Shown: one piece after another, positions 7,887-15,427 of the stretch
Layout: each line of letters opens with the position of its first letter
How positions within the stretch are numbered: position 1 is the stretch's first letter
From: Candidatus Parcubacteria bacterium
Lineage (GTDB): Bacteria > Patescibacteriota > Patescibacteriia > Patescibacteriales > UBA12075
Assembly: GCA_023142215.1 (NCBI GenBank)
Contig: JAGLJW010000060.1
Coordinates: 1-19,316 of the forward strand
Length of the DNA: 19,316 bases
Direction: 5' to 3'
Translations under genes and position numbers: made by a program
Notes under the pieces: model-generated
The model's input: only the letters and a program-made list of their open reading frames with translations
What the model was told of the DNA's origin: nothing
The model's database searches: none

Positions 7887-8393
7887 ATGAAAAATATAAA
7901 AAATAAAACTTATGAAGATTTAAAAACTTCAAAAAACATATCTCTTTTTTTACTAAATAATATGAAAATTTTTTTTATTTTAGTTCTATTCCTTTTATTT
8001 CCAATAAATACTACCTGGGCTCACATACGAATAGGTCGAGAACTATCAATTAATGATGATTTAAAAATATGTAGGCTATATAGTTTTAAACATCATTACG
8101 AATTACCTAATGGATGGAGAACTCTAGACTACAATTCAGCAGATTATAAAAAAACTTGCAATGACTTAGGATATAAATATGAAAAAACTCTATGGGAAGG
8201 AGAGATGACAAAACAATATAAAAATAAAATTATTTTTATATGTAGTATATTTATTTTATTAAGTATATCATACTTAATATTATTAATAAATTTTTATAAA
8301 AAAGGTAAAATAAAATCAATCTTTTTTCTTCTTTACTTTTTACTGATAGGTTTAATCTTTATTTGGGTAATATGTGGAGAAATATTAAGATAA
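7887..8393 (+). CDS. Exported membrane protein of unknown function
   Basis: I do not recognise this family. The longest frame encodes 168 aa. An internal ATG at 7962 (residue 26) begins MKIFFILVLFLLFPINTTWAH, a clean signal peptide with a TWA cleavage site, and may be the true start: the first 25 codons look like a decayed copy of the 5' end of the glycosidase gene at 8504. After the signal come about 65 extracytoplasmic residues with two cysteines (62 and 91), then two transmembrane helices (about 113-136 and 143-163) joined by a basic turn (YKKGKIKS). It sits in the accessory patch between the methyltransferase and the glycosidase, and a DKNYY gene fragment follows in another frame. I keep the longer start because no SD decides it. 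Confidence 0.6.
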   Translation: MKNIKNKTYEDLKTSKNISLFLLNNMKIFFILVLFLLFPINTTWAHIRIGRELSINDDLKICRLYSFKHHYELPNGWRTLDYNSADYKKTCNDLGYKYEKTLWEGEMTKQYKNKIIFICSIFILLSISYLILLINFYKKGKIKSIFFLLYFLLIGLIFIWVICGEILR

Positions 8394-8478
8394 CATTATT
8401 AATAGTTATGCTAAAGATAAAAACTACATTTATTTTCTTAGAAAAGTTGATAAAAAAAACCTAAAAACATTTAATTAA
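8389..8478 (+). pseudogene. Remnant of a DKNYY-family gene (3' end)
   Basis: Between two genes, one frame reads DNIINSYAKDKNYIYFLRK followed by VDKKNLKTFN and TAA (8476-8478). It matches the repeat unit of the intact DKNYY protein upstream (SKDKNFVYYHYKKIDGADPK then TFD). It has no start codon in frame and is preceded by an in-frame stop, so it is the C-terminal scrap of a degraded gene or of a decayed duplicate. Confidence 0.6.
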
Positions 8479-8484
8479 TATAAT
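8479..8484 (+). promoter_or_regulatory. Possible -10 box for the glycosidase gene
   Basis: A perfect TATAAT lies 19 nt before the ATG at 8504 and would give a leader of only about 12 nt. No good -35 box is found at 16-18 nt upstream, so the call is weak. Confidence 0.25.
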
Positions 8485-8503
8485 TTATCAATAATACACA
8501 CCA

Positions 8504-9670
8504 ATGAAAAACATAAAAGAAAAAGCTTATAGAAAAGCTATTGAGGTTTTGAAAAAATCCTCAAAATCAACTGGACTTTATGCTTCTGGACTTGAAGGAG
8601 GCTATGAAGCAACTTGGGCGCGTGATTCTATGATTACCGCGCTTGGGGCAAGTTTGGCTGATAAGGAGTTTAAAACTCCAGTTAAAAAAAGTCTAAATTT
8701 ATTAAAAAAATGGCAAACAAAAAACGGACAAATTCCGAATTGTGTAGGCTCGTATAATCTTGATAGACGGAGTGATAAAACTTACAACTCAATTGATTCT
8801 TCGCTTTGGTATATTATTGGTCATTATGTTTATGCTACTGCATATAAAGATAATACTTTGCTTGAATCCCACAAAAACTCAATTGCTAGAGCTCTTATTT
8901 GGTTAAAATATCAAGATCCAAATGAAGATGGTTTATTATCTCAACAGCCAACAATGGACTGGATGGACGCTTTCCCTCATAAGTATGGCAATGTGATTAA
9001 TACTCAAGCTCTTTATTATGGAACACTTAAAATGATTGGCGGAAAAAAATTAGACAACCACGCTGAACATATCAAAAAAGTCATAAACGGTGATATTGAA
9101 GCTTATTTAAAACTTTGGGATAAAAAGCTTGGTTTTTATTTACCTTGGAACTGGAAAAATCATGATGGCGATCGTGAACAAGAGGAATGGTTTGACTCAA
9201 TGGGAAACTGTTTAGCAATCATTACTGGCTTAGCAAAAAAATCTCAAGCTGAAAGTATTATTAAACATATTGAAAAAGAAAAAATTAATTTGCCGTTTGG
9301 GATGAAAGCTATTTGGCCACCAATAAAACAAAGTGACAAAGAATGGCATTCTTATTTTTCAAAATGCGATGCAAAAACTCCACTTGAATATTTAAACGGA
9401 GGCATCTGGCCATTTATTGGTGGAATATATGTAGTAGCTTTGATAAAACTTAAAAAATATGAACAAGCTGAAGAAGAATTAGAACGACTAGCAAAAGGAA
9501 ATATGCAAAAACTCAAAACTAGAGATTTTAAAGTTGGTTATGAATTCAATGAATGGCTACATGGCAAAACAGGAAAACCAAAAGGAGAACCATATCAAGC
9601 CTGGTCAGCTGGAACATACATTTACGCTTATGAATGTGTAAAACAAAAAAAAGTATTATTTTTTGACTAA
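8504..9670 (+). CDS. (alpha/alpha)6 glycoside hydrolase, amylo-alpha-1,6-glucosidase/GH100-like
   Basis: A 388-aa cytoplasmic protein covering a complete (alpha/alpha)6 toroid. Motifs are YEATWARDSMI (34-44), SIDSSLWYIIGHY (96-108), TMDWMDAFPHKYGNVINTQALYY (around 150-172), EYLNGGIWPFIGG (295-307) and FNEWLHGKTGKPKGEPYQAW (around 348-367). The WxRD, D-S-LW, DWMD and NGG-WPF pattern is shared with glycogen-debranching glucosidases and alkaline invertases (GH100). Asp41 or Asp152/155 and Glu349 are candidate catalytic acids; this assignment is inference. It lacks extra domains and is much shorter than full debranching enzymes. It closes the carbohydrate block and could trim a glucan or other oligosaccharide handled by the GT4 fusion and the GH130 protein. 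It is convergent with the M48 gene, with 17 nt between the stops. Confidence 0.75.
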   Translation: MKNIKEKAYRKAIEVLKKSSKSTGLYASGLEGGYEATWARDSMITALGASLADKEFKTPVKKSLNLLKKWQTKNGQIPNCVGSYNLDRRSDKTYNSIDSSLWYIIGHYVYATAYKDNTLLESHKNSIARALIWLKYQDPNEDGLLSQQPTMDWMDAFPHKYGNVINTQALYYGTLKMIGGKKLDNHAEHIKKVINGDIEAYLKLWDKKLGFYLPWNWKNHDGDREQEEWFDSMGNCLAIITGLAKKSQAESIIKHIEKEKINLPFGMKAIWPPIKQSDKEWHSYFSKCDAKTPLEYLNGGIWPFIGGIYVVALIKLKKYEQAEEELERLAKGNMQKLKTRDFKVGYEFNEWLHGKTGKPKGEPYQAWSAGTYIYAYECVKQKKVLFFD

Positions 9671-9687
9671 ATCCAAATCACATATTA

Positions 9688-11175
9688 TCACCTTTTCCTT
9701 TTATACATCCCATATTCGTAAATATCATCATTCATCATAAAATCACCGCCACAACTTCTACAATTATAAATATCAACCTCATCTGGAATATTGGCTGAAT
9801 TTTGTTTATAAAGTTTTATTCCACATTTTGGACAAATTAAATAATCTTCAAATTTTGAATATTGTAATTTTGATTTATTAATATTATTTTCAGTCAACAT
9901 TAACAAGTCGGCTATATATATTAATTCGGATTTATCAAACCAAACACTGTGACAATTTGGACACTTATCAATTACAACATTTTGTTTAAAATAGTGAGAA
10001 TCCATTTTTAACTCTTTCATTAAAGTATGACACAATGAGCAATGGATTTTTTTGTTAGATTTCTTTAATCTAAAACTCTTTAATGATTGTTCAATTTTTT
10101 CAATCATTCTTTTTCTAAGAGCTATTGTTGGTTGCGGAAAAGGAATTTTGGAATGAAATTTTTCTGAAGAAAAATATAAATAACTTAAACTAAATCCAAC
10201 CTCAAGACTTTGATTGTCATATTTTTCTATTCGCTCAAGAGCAGAATATAAACCATGAGGATATCTGGTAACTAAAATTGCATTTAAATCAGCATAAAAA
10301 TCTTCATTATGCCCCAAACTATAATATATCAAACAAGCAATAAAATTTATTAAAGAAAAAGTTGGCATCAAAGCAATAAATATTACATACCAAATAGAAT
10401 CCTTATCAATTAAATATGTATTATCTTTAAAATATCCCTCTACAGAAAAGAACAATAATACTAATATCCAAAAATAGAAAAAGCTTGGAATAAACACAGA
10501 TATAATCAAAATAAAAAATCCGCTCGCTACAATCTTTAGAAATTCCAACAAGATGTTTATTATACGATAATCTAAAATCTGCCCAGCTTTTATATGAGAA
10601 ATTTCATGAGCTAAAACCGCTTCTATTTCTATTCTATCCAAAACATTTAATAGACCGATGGAAACATTTATAATATATTCCCCTCCAAATTTATTAATAA
10701 TAGTAAAAGCTGTCGGAGTATTTGATAAAATGATTTTTAAAATTGGTTTTTTTATACCTGCAGTTATAGCCAAGGTGCCAATCATTTTCTCAACTTCTTT
10801 TTTACCTGAATGCCTATAAGACCTAGGTGTTTTACAATGTTTTAAATAGTCAATAAAATAAACTAAGATCAAAAATAAGATCATTATAAAAATTATTGCA
10901 AAGATGGAATATATACTATAATATCCATTCCTAAGTTTAAATATATAAATAAACAAAAATAAATTTAGAAAAAATACACCAAAAACAAAAGAAAATAAAA
11001 TAAAAATAATGAATTTTCTTCTAAATTTATTTATATCATACAATTTCCAAAAACCAATAATTTTATTACTCGTGTTCAAATTAATAAATTTATGAACAAT
11101 AAAATACGCTATATTTGCAGGATATAAGCCTAATATGAAAATTAAAAAATACAAAATAACTATTAAACCAAACAT
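9688..11175 (-). CDS. M48-family membrane metallopeptidase with C-terminal zinc ribbons
   Basis: A 495-aa protein. The N-terminus has about three to four membrane helices (1-30, 54-80, 88-110), followed by the catalytic domain. VLAHEISHI (187-195) gives the HExxH zinc motif (His190, Glu191, His194), and NEDFYAD (290-296) gives the third ligand, Glu291. Two further hydrophobic regions (212-246 and 262-287) lie between them, as in HtpX/Ste24-type peptidases. PQPTIALRKRMIEKI (348-362) resembles the conserved HPP..R.. tail. Residues 379-476 hold C-x2-C pairs at 379/382, 405/408, 448/451 and 472/475; CPNCHSVWFDKSEL is a TFIIB-like zinc ribbon signature. The likely role is membrane protein quality control; the zinc ribbons may recognise substrate or nucleic acid. 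An extended -10 lies 9 nt before the ATG, giving a nearly leaderless mRNA. The stop is TGA. Confidence 0.85.
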   Translation of the reverse strand: MFGLIVILYFLIFILGLYPANIAYFIVHKFINLNTSNKIIGFWKLYDINKFRRKFIIFILFSFVFGVFFLNLFLFIYIFKLRNGYYSIYSIFAIIFIMILFLILVYFIDYLKHCKTPRSYRHSGKKEVEKMIGTLAITAGIKKPILKIILSNTPTAFTIINKFGGEYIINVSIGLLNVLDRIEIEAVLAHEISHIKAGQILDYRIINILLEFLKIVASGFFILIISVFIPSFFYFWILVLLFFSVEGYFKDNTYLIDKDSIWYVIFIALMPTFSLINFIACLIYYSLGHNEDFYADLNAILVTRYPHGLYSALERIEKYDNQSLEVGFSLSYLYFSSEKFHSKIPFPQPTIALRKRMIEKIEQSLKSFRLKKSNKKIHCSLCHTLMKELKMDSHYFKQNVVIDKCPNCHSVWFDKSELIYIADLLMLTENNINKSKLQYSKFEDYLICPKCGIKLYKQNSANIPDEVDIYNCRSCGGDFMMNDDIYEYGMYKRKR

Positions 11176-11184
11176 AATATATCA

Positions 11185-11193
11185 ATTATAACA
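11185..11193 (-). promoter_or_regulatory. Extended -10 promoter for the M48 gene
   Basis: On the minus strand the sequence reads TGTTATAAT, a TGn extended -10 with a perfect TATAAT box, only 9 nt before the ATG at 11175. It lies just downstream of the metG terminator. No good -35 is seen, which fits an extended -10 promoter. The transcript would start within a few bases of the start codon. Confidence 0.5.
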
Positions 11194-11202
11194 TTTTCAA
11201 TT

Positions 11203-11233
11203 AAAAAAAGCGAAATAAAATTCGCTTTTTTTT
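11203..11233 (-). terminator. Intrinsic terminator after metG
   Basis: Read on the minus strand, an A-rich arm ending GCGAA, a 6-base loop and TTCGC followed by seven Ts form a 12-bp stem whose 3' arm is the T-tract. It begins 7 nt past the metG stop. Being symmetric, it could also work on the plus strand, but no plus-strand gene reads into it. Confidence 0.8.
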
Positions 11234-11239
11234 CACATA

Positions 11240-12667
11240 TTACACTCTTGGGAATAAAGACTTGCCTTTTTTTACTTGCTTTTTACTAAATTGCTCAACT
11301 ACTTTATTTGCCACATTAGGCATGAACGGTTTTAATAAATTAACGACACAAAATAAATTCTGAGCAACTGGCTCAAGTACTTTTTTTATCTCACCTTTAT
11401 CTTTTAATTTCCATGGTGTTTTTCTGCTTAAAAATTCATCCTGCTCTCTAAATCTTGCCCATAGAATCTTTAAAGCTTCACTAAATTTATATTTATCCAT
11501 CTTCTCTTTAAAATCTTTCTTCAATTTGTCATCACATTTGTCCAAACTTATATCTAATTCAATCTCATTTTTTTCTAGCATATTTGAAACTCTCGCTACT
11601 AAATTTCCAAGTCCATTTGCTAAATCCGCGTTATATATTTCCTTAAACCGTTCATCGCTCAAATCGGTATCTTCAAAAGGATTTTGAGATAATAAAAAAT
11701 ATCTAGTTGCATCTTGACCGTATTTTTCAATCACATCATAAGGATTAATTACATTACCTAAACTTTTACTCATTTTCTGTCCCCCTGAAGTTATAAAACC
11801 AAAAATTAAAACTTGAGTTGAGTTTGCAATTCCAGCCGACATAAGCATAGCTTGCCACATTGCAGTTTGTTGTCGTAAATTATCTTTTCCTGCTACTTGT
11901 ATTCCTGGCCAAAATTCTTGAAATTTTTTATCATCACCACTTCCCCATCCTAAACAAGAAATATAATTTACAAGTGCATCAAACCAAACATACATTACGT
12001 GATTATCATCATCAGGAACAGAAACTCCCCATGACATTTTTTCTTTAAGGCGTGAAATGGAAAAATCCTCAAGACCTCGTTCTATGAAAGATCTAATCTC
12101 ATTTAATCTATGTACTGGTACAATAAAATTTGGATTTTCATCATAAAATTTTAACAATTTATCTTGATAATTAGACCAACGAAAAAAATAATTTTCTTCT
12201 TCAATTAATTCAAGCTCTTGATTAGGATGATAAGGACATTTTCCGTCAACAAGCTCTGATTCAGTTAATTCAAGTTCGCAACCAACACAATATTTAACAC
12301 TATAATTTTTTTTATAAATATCACCATTAGCTTTACATTTTTTCCAAAATTCTTGAGCAGCTTTTATGTGATGTTCATCAGTAGTTCTAATAAAATTATC
12401 ATAACTCAAACTCAAAGCTTTTTTTAAATTATTAAACTTCTCTGCATATCCATCACAATATTTTTGCACATCAATTCCAGCTTCTTCTGATTTACGATAA
12501 ATTTTTAGACCATGCTCATCAGTTCCAGTATTAAAAAAAACTTCTTTTCCTTGCTCTCTTTTGTACCTTGCCAAACAATCAGCCCGTAAAATTTCAGCTG
12601 CAAAACCAATATGCGGATTAGCATTCACATATGGCAAAGTTGTTGTTATGTAAAATTTATTTTTCAT
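11240..12667 (-). CDS. metG: Methionyl-tRNA synthetase (short form)
   Basis: A 475-aa class I aminoacyl-tRNA synthetase that charges tRNA-Met. The signature sites are PHIGF (18-22, a HIGH variant), FFNTGTDEHGLKI (44-56), a zinc knuckle C127-x2-C130...C144-x2-H147, VMYVWFDALVNYI (224-236), AGKDNLRQQTAMWQAMLMSAG (around 259-279) and QKMSKSLGN (297-305). An anticodon-binding helical domain follows (FLSRKTPWKLK for the usual PW motif region). It lacks the C-terminal EMAPII-like tRNA-binding domain of longer bacterial forms. Two active-site changes are notable: the last His of HIGH is Phe, and the methionine-pocket His (YFH/RFH in E. coli-type enzymes) is Gln267. I believe both are clade-typical for CPR. 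It starts 13 nt after rsmI in an operon and is closed by a terminator. Confidence 0.97.
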   Translation of the reverse strand: MKNKFYITTTLPYVNANPHIGFAAEILRADCLARYKREQGKEVFFNTGTDEHGLKIYRKSEEAGIDVQKYCDGYAEKFNNLKKALSLSYDNFIRTTDEHHIKAAQEFWKKCKANGDIYKKNYSVKYCVGCELELTESELVDGKCPYHPNQELELIEEENYFFRWSNYQDKLLKFYDENPNFIVPVHRLNEIRSFIERGLEDFSISRLKEKMSWGVSVPDDDNHVMYVWFDALVNYISCLGWGSGDDKKFQEFWPGIQVAGKDNLRQQTAMWQAMLMSAGIANSTQVLIFGFITSGGQKMSKSLGNVINPYDVIEKYGQDATRYFLLSQNPFEDTDLSDERFKEIYNADLANGLGNLVARVSNMLEKNEIELDISLDKCDDKLKKDFKEKMDKYKFSEALKILWARFREQDEFLSRKTPWKLKDKGEIKKVLEPVAQNLFCVVNLLKPFMPNVANKVVEQFSKKQVKKGKSLFPRV

Positions 12668-12680
12668 TTATCTATATTTT

Positions 12681-13424
12681 TTAATTTATAATCACCACAA
12701 ATTCACCTTTTTGATTATTTTTATCTAATTCAATTTTTTCAATAATACTATCAAGTTTTCCTCTATAAACCGTTTCATGCATTTTGGAAAGTTCACGACA
12801 TACAACTATTGAATTAATTACTTTTATTTTTTGCTTTTTTTCTTTTTTGTAAGTAATCTCTATTTCTTCTTTTTCGCTTTTTTCGATGTTACTTTTATTC
12901 ATTTCTTGAATTTCTTTTAAAAATTTCAGAATTCTATGTTTTGACTCATAAACCACAACAGGGAAATTACTTTTAAAAATATTTTCTAAAAAAGTTTGTC
13001 TTCCTTTTTTGTGAGGTGGAAATCCAAGAAATAAAAATTTATCAGCTGAAATACCAGAAATTGATAAAGCTGTAGTTACAGCCGAAGCACCTGGCACTGA
13101 TTCTATTTTTATTTTATCACCAAAATTTTTAATTACCGCCTCCACTAATTTTCCACCTGGATCAGATATCCCTGGAGTTCCAGCATCTGTAACTAAGGCT
13201 AAATTTTTTTCATCCTTAAGTAACTTTAAAATTTTATCTTCTTTATTCTGATTTGAATGCTGATGATAAGAAATTGTTTTAGTATTAACTTTGTAATAAT
13301 CTAAAAGTTTTTTTGTTACTCTAGTATCTTCACATAAAATAAAATCAACTTCGCGTAAAATACGAAGTGCCCGAAATGATATATCCTCCAAATTCCCAAT
13401 TGGCGTAGCTACAATATATAACAT
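12681..13424 (-). CDS. rsmI: 16S rRNA (cytidine-1402-2'-O)-methyltransferase RsmI
   Basis: A 247-aa protein with the tetrapyrrole-methylase fold of RsmI, which uses SAM to 2'-O-methylate C1402 in the decoding centre of the small ribosomal subunit. The diagnostic stretches are LYIVATPIGNLEDISFRAL (2-20), CEDTRVTKKLL (31-41), ALVTDAGTPGISDPG (76-90), VPGASAVTTALSISG (110-124), FLFLGFPPHKKGRQ (130-143) and VVCRELSKMHETVYRG (207-222). Residues 176-200 are a Lys/Glu-rich low-complexity insert not expected in the family core. It lies between the 558-aa membrane protein (7 nt upstream) and metG (13 nt downstream), a translation-related operon. No SD is present. Confidence 0.95.
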   Translation of the reverse strand: MLYIVATPIGNLEDISFRALRILREVDFILCEDTRVTKKLLDYYKVNTKTISYHQHSNQNKEDKILKLLKDEKNLALVTDAGTPGISDPGGKLVEAVIKNFGDKIKIESVPGASAVTTALSISGISADKFLFLGFPPHKKGRQTFLENIFKSNFPVVVYESKHRILKFLKEIQEMNKSNIEKSEKEEIEITYKKEKKQKIKVINSIVVCRELSKMHETVYRGKLDSIIEKIELDKNNQKGEFVVIIN

Positions 13425-13431
13425 AAAATAA

Positions 13432-15108
13432 TTAACTAATATCTTCTTTTCTTTCTTTTACATACTTTGACCATTGATCTGTTACCTCAACAAAAAATTT
13501 AAATGGTGATTCAATTAATACATCAAGAACAAATGTGATTACATTTATTTTATCAAATTTTTCATTCAACCATTTTCCAACTTGAATAATTGGCACAAAT
13601 AAAATATCAGAAAAGAAAGATAAAATACTATCTTTGGCAGGAAGTATTATTAACTTTTTAACACCCCTTTTAATTCTAATACTAAAAAAACTAATTAAGG
13701 CCAAGAAAAATAAGAAAATCACAATACTAACAGGTTCAAATCCATAACGATCCAGTACATAAATTATAAAACCAAAAATCAGAAGAAAACTAACCCTATA
13801 AATAAACGTAAAAACTGCATTTATAAAACCTTCTCTCTTGACTATCTTTCTAAGTTTAAACTTTTCTTTTCGTTCTTTTTCAATAAAAGTTACCTCCTCT
13901 ATCCCTTCAATAATTTTTGCCGTATTAGTATCTGACGGCATTCGTGTAAATAATACTGATAAAAATAATAACAAAGGAGGAAATAAAATATTAATTAAAA
14001 ATAAAACATTGTTTACTTCGCCACCTAAAAAAAGGATGATAGGCTTTTCAAAAATTATTATCAAAACCGCTTTAGTGGTAAAAATATATAAAATACTTCT
14101 AAAAGCAGCCCAACGCAATTTTTTCCTTACATTGCCATACTTTTTGTTGCACATTTTTTTTATTAAACGAGGAAATGCCTTAGGATCTTTTTTGAAAAAA
14201 TCATAGACCAAAACAGGATTTTCTTCAATAACATCAAGCAAAATAGTAAAAAAAACAGTATATCTATTTATCAATCTATCAAGTTGTCTTGATAAAGGAT
14301 GGTCAATCTGATTTTTTATAACTCCATTCATTTCAACAAGCTGACTTGCAACTTTTTTAATCTCTTCATCATCAGCATTGTCCCAATTTTTTGCATAATA
14401 CTTTAATAAAATATAAGAAAGCATATCATAATCATAATTCAAATAATTTCTATGAATACCAAGATAAATTTGAATATCTTTGTCTTTCTCATACGGTGAA
14501 TTTTCTGATAATACTATATGTTTTGTTAATATATCATACATGTAATCAACAACAATTTTATTAGGTCCGCTTTCTCTCAAATTCTCTTCAATGTTAGTTG
14601 CTGCAAGTGAAATAATCCACTTAGTTAATTCATTCCTAGTTTTAGAAGTGTTATATTTTTTATTAATTTTAAGATTTTCAAGAGTATATTTTCTAAGCAA
14701 TAAATATTTATCAATAATTTTTTCAGCTTCCTCTATTTTATATTCGGGCACAAAATTATTCGGCAAATAAGCTGCTCTAATAAGCTCTACTAATAAATTC
14801 TTTGCCACCTCTTTTGGCTTTAAGTGTTTAATTGATATTTTATCTTCAATAATAATCAACCTCTTCAATATTCTTTCAATCGCATTTTTTCTAAGCAGAT
14901 ATTCCTCTTTATAATCAACCATATTTCTAAGCTTCTCATAATAAAAAGACATTTTAGAAACTAACTCTGAAACTTTAATTCTAGGCACTTCATCATCACT
15001 TTTCTCATGTTTGTTTTGTTCACGATAAACCTCCTGAAATAGTCGTTTAACTTTATCAGTAACAGTAAAAGTTTCTTCCATTTTTTTTGACATCATTGGA
15101 TTTGCCAT
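13432..15108 (-). CDS. Conserved membrane protein with large N-terminal helical domain, 558 aa
   Basis: I do not recognise a characterised family, though the C-terminal ESPFKFFVEVTDQWSKYVKERKEDI resembles conserved CPR hypothetical proteins I recall. Residues 1-330 are predicted cytosolic, charged and helical. Four hydrophobic segments follow (about 337-361, 367-388, 429-452 and 459-477). A basic-acidic linker (397-428) separates the two pairs. Residues 488-540 form further amphipathic or hydrophobic helices (DILFVPIIQVGKWLNEKFD), and the tail is charged. There is no signal peptide and there are no visible catalytic motifs. The start at 15108 has further Met codons at residues 5, 6 and 10, so the N-terminus could be shorter. 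It lies between the 75-aa membrane protein (25 nt) and rsmI (7 nt), in an apparent operon. The role is unknown; an envelope function is a guess from the topology. Confidence 0.75.
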   Translation of the reverse strand: MANPMMSKKMEETFTVTDKVKRLFQEVYREQNKHEKSDDEVPRIKVSELVSKMSFYYEKLRNMVDYKEEYLLRKNAIERILKRLIIIEDKISIKHLKPKEVAKNLLVELIRAAYLPNNFVPEYKIEEAEKIIDKYLLLRKYTLENLKINKKYNTSKTRNELTKWIISLAATNIEENLRESGPNKIVVDYMYDILTKHIVLSENSPYEKDKDIQIYLGIHRNYLNYDYDMLSYILLKYYAKNWDNADDEEIKKVASQLVEMNGVIKNQIDHPLSRQLDRLINRYTVFFTILLDVIEENPVLVYDFFKKDPKAFPRLIKKMCNKKYGNVRKKLRWAAFRSILYIFTTKAVLIIIFEKPIILFLGGEVNNVLFLINILFPPLLLFLSVLFTRMPSDTNTAKIIEGIEEVTFIEKERKEKFKLRKIVKREGFINAVFTFIYRVSFLLIFGFIIYVLDRYGFEPVSIVIFLFFLALISFFSIRIKRGVKKLIILPAKDSILSFFSDILFVPIIQVGKWLNEKFDKINVITFVLDVLIESPFKFFVEVTDQWSKYVKERKEDIS

Positions 15109-15133
15109 AAAATATTGAATTACAAATTTTAAA

Positions 15134-15361
15134 TTAAAACTTTAAATATTTCTTTACTTCTTTCTTTATCGCATGAACTTTATATGCTCCATAAATAAAC
15201 ATATAAGCTATAATTAAAATTAAAATACCAAACATTAATCTAATCATAAATTCAGTTGAAAACACTAAAACAGCCAGCATAATTAAAACAATTCCAGTAG
15301 TAATAAGTGACCATACTAAATGATTTATCTTATCATTTAAAATTTTGTACAAATTTTTCAT
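15134..15361 (-). CDS. Small two-helix membrane protein, 75 aa
   Basis: A short protein with two transmembrane helices (about 14-35 and 39-60), a lysine-rich N-terminus (MKNLYKILNDK) and a basic C-terminal tail (KVHAIKKEVKKYLKF). This is typical of phage-holin-like or DUF-type small membrane proteins, but I do not recognise it. It lies 25 nt upstream of the 558-aa membrane protein on the same strand, so it probably opens that operon. No SD; a palindromic repeat lies 27 nt upstream of its start and may overlap its promoter. Confidence 0.7.
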   Translation of the reverse strand: MKNLYKILNDKINHLVWSLITTGIVLIMLAVLVFSTEFMIRLMFGILILIIAYMFIYGAYKVHAIKKEVKKYLKF

Positions 15362-15387
15362 AAAATTAAATTTTTATTATTATTATT

Positions 15388-15422
15388 GGTCTGTCATCAA
15401 ACTATAGTTTTGGCAACAGACC
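15388..15422. repeat. Palindromic mini-element, GGTCTGTC family, copy 2
   Basis: GGTCTGTCATCAAACTATAG is followed by TTTTGGCAACAGACC, an imperfect palindrome centred on CTATAG. It shares GGTCTGTC..CAAACTA and the terminal GGTCTGT/ACAGACC with the element at 1790-1862 but lacks its internal loop. TATT flanks both ends (15384-15387 and 15423-15426), a possible target duplication that is hard to judge in ATT-repeat sequence. Confidence 0.7.
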
Positions 15423-15427
15423 TATTA

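Noticed and set aside
9671..9687. Bidirectional terminator between the convergent glycosidase and M48 genes
   Set aside because: The 17-nt gap and adjoining bases show only a direct ATCAC repeat, not a stem with a T-tract.
13838..14206. A 122-aa plus-strand frame inside the 558-aa gene
   Set aside because: It is antisense to a long conserved-looking frame with good operon spacing; composition is that of reverse-complemented AT-rich code.
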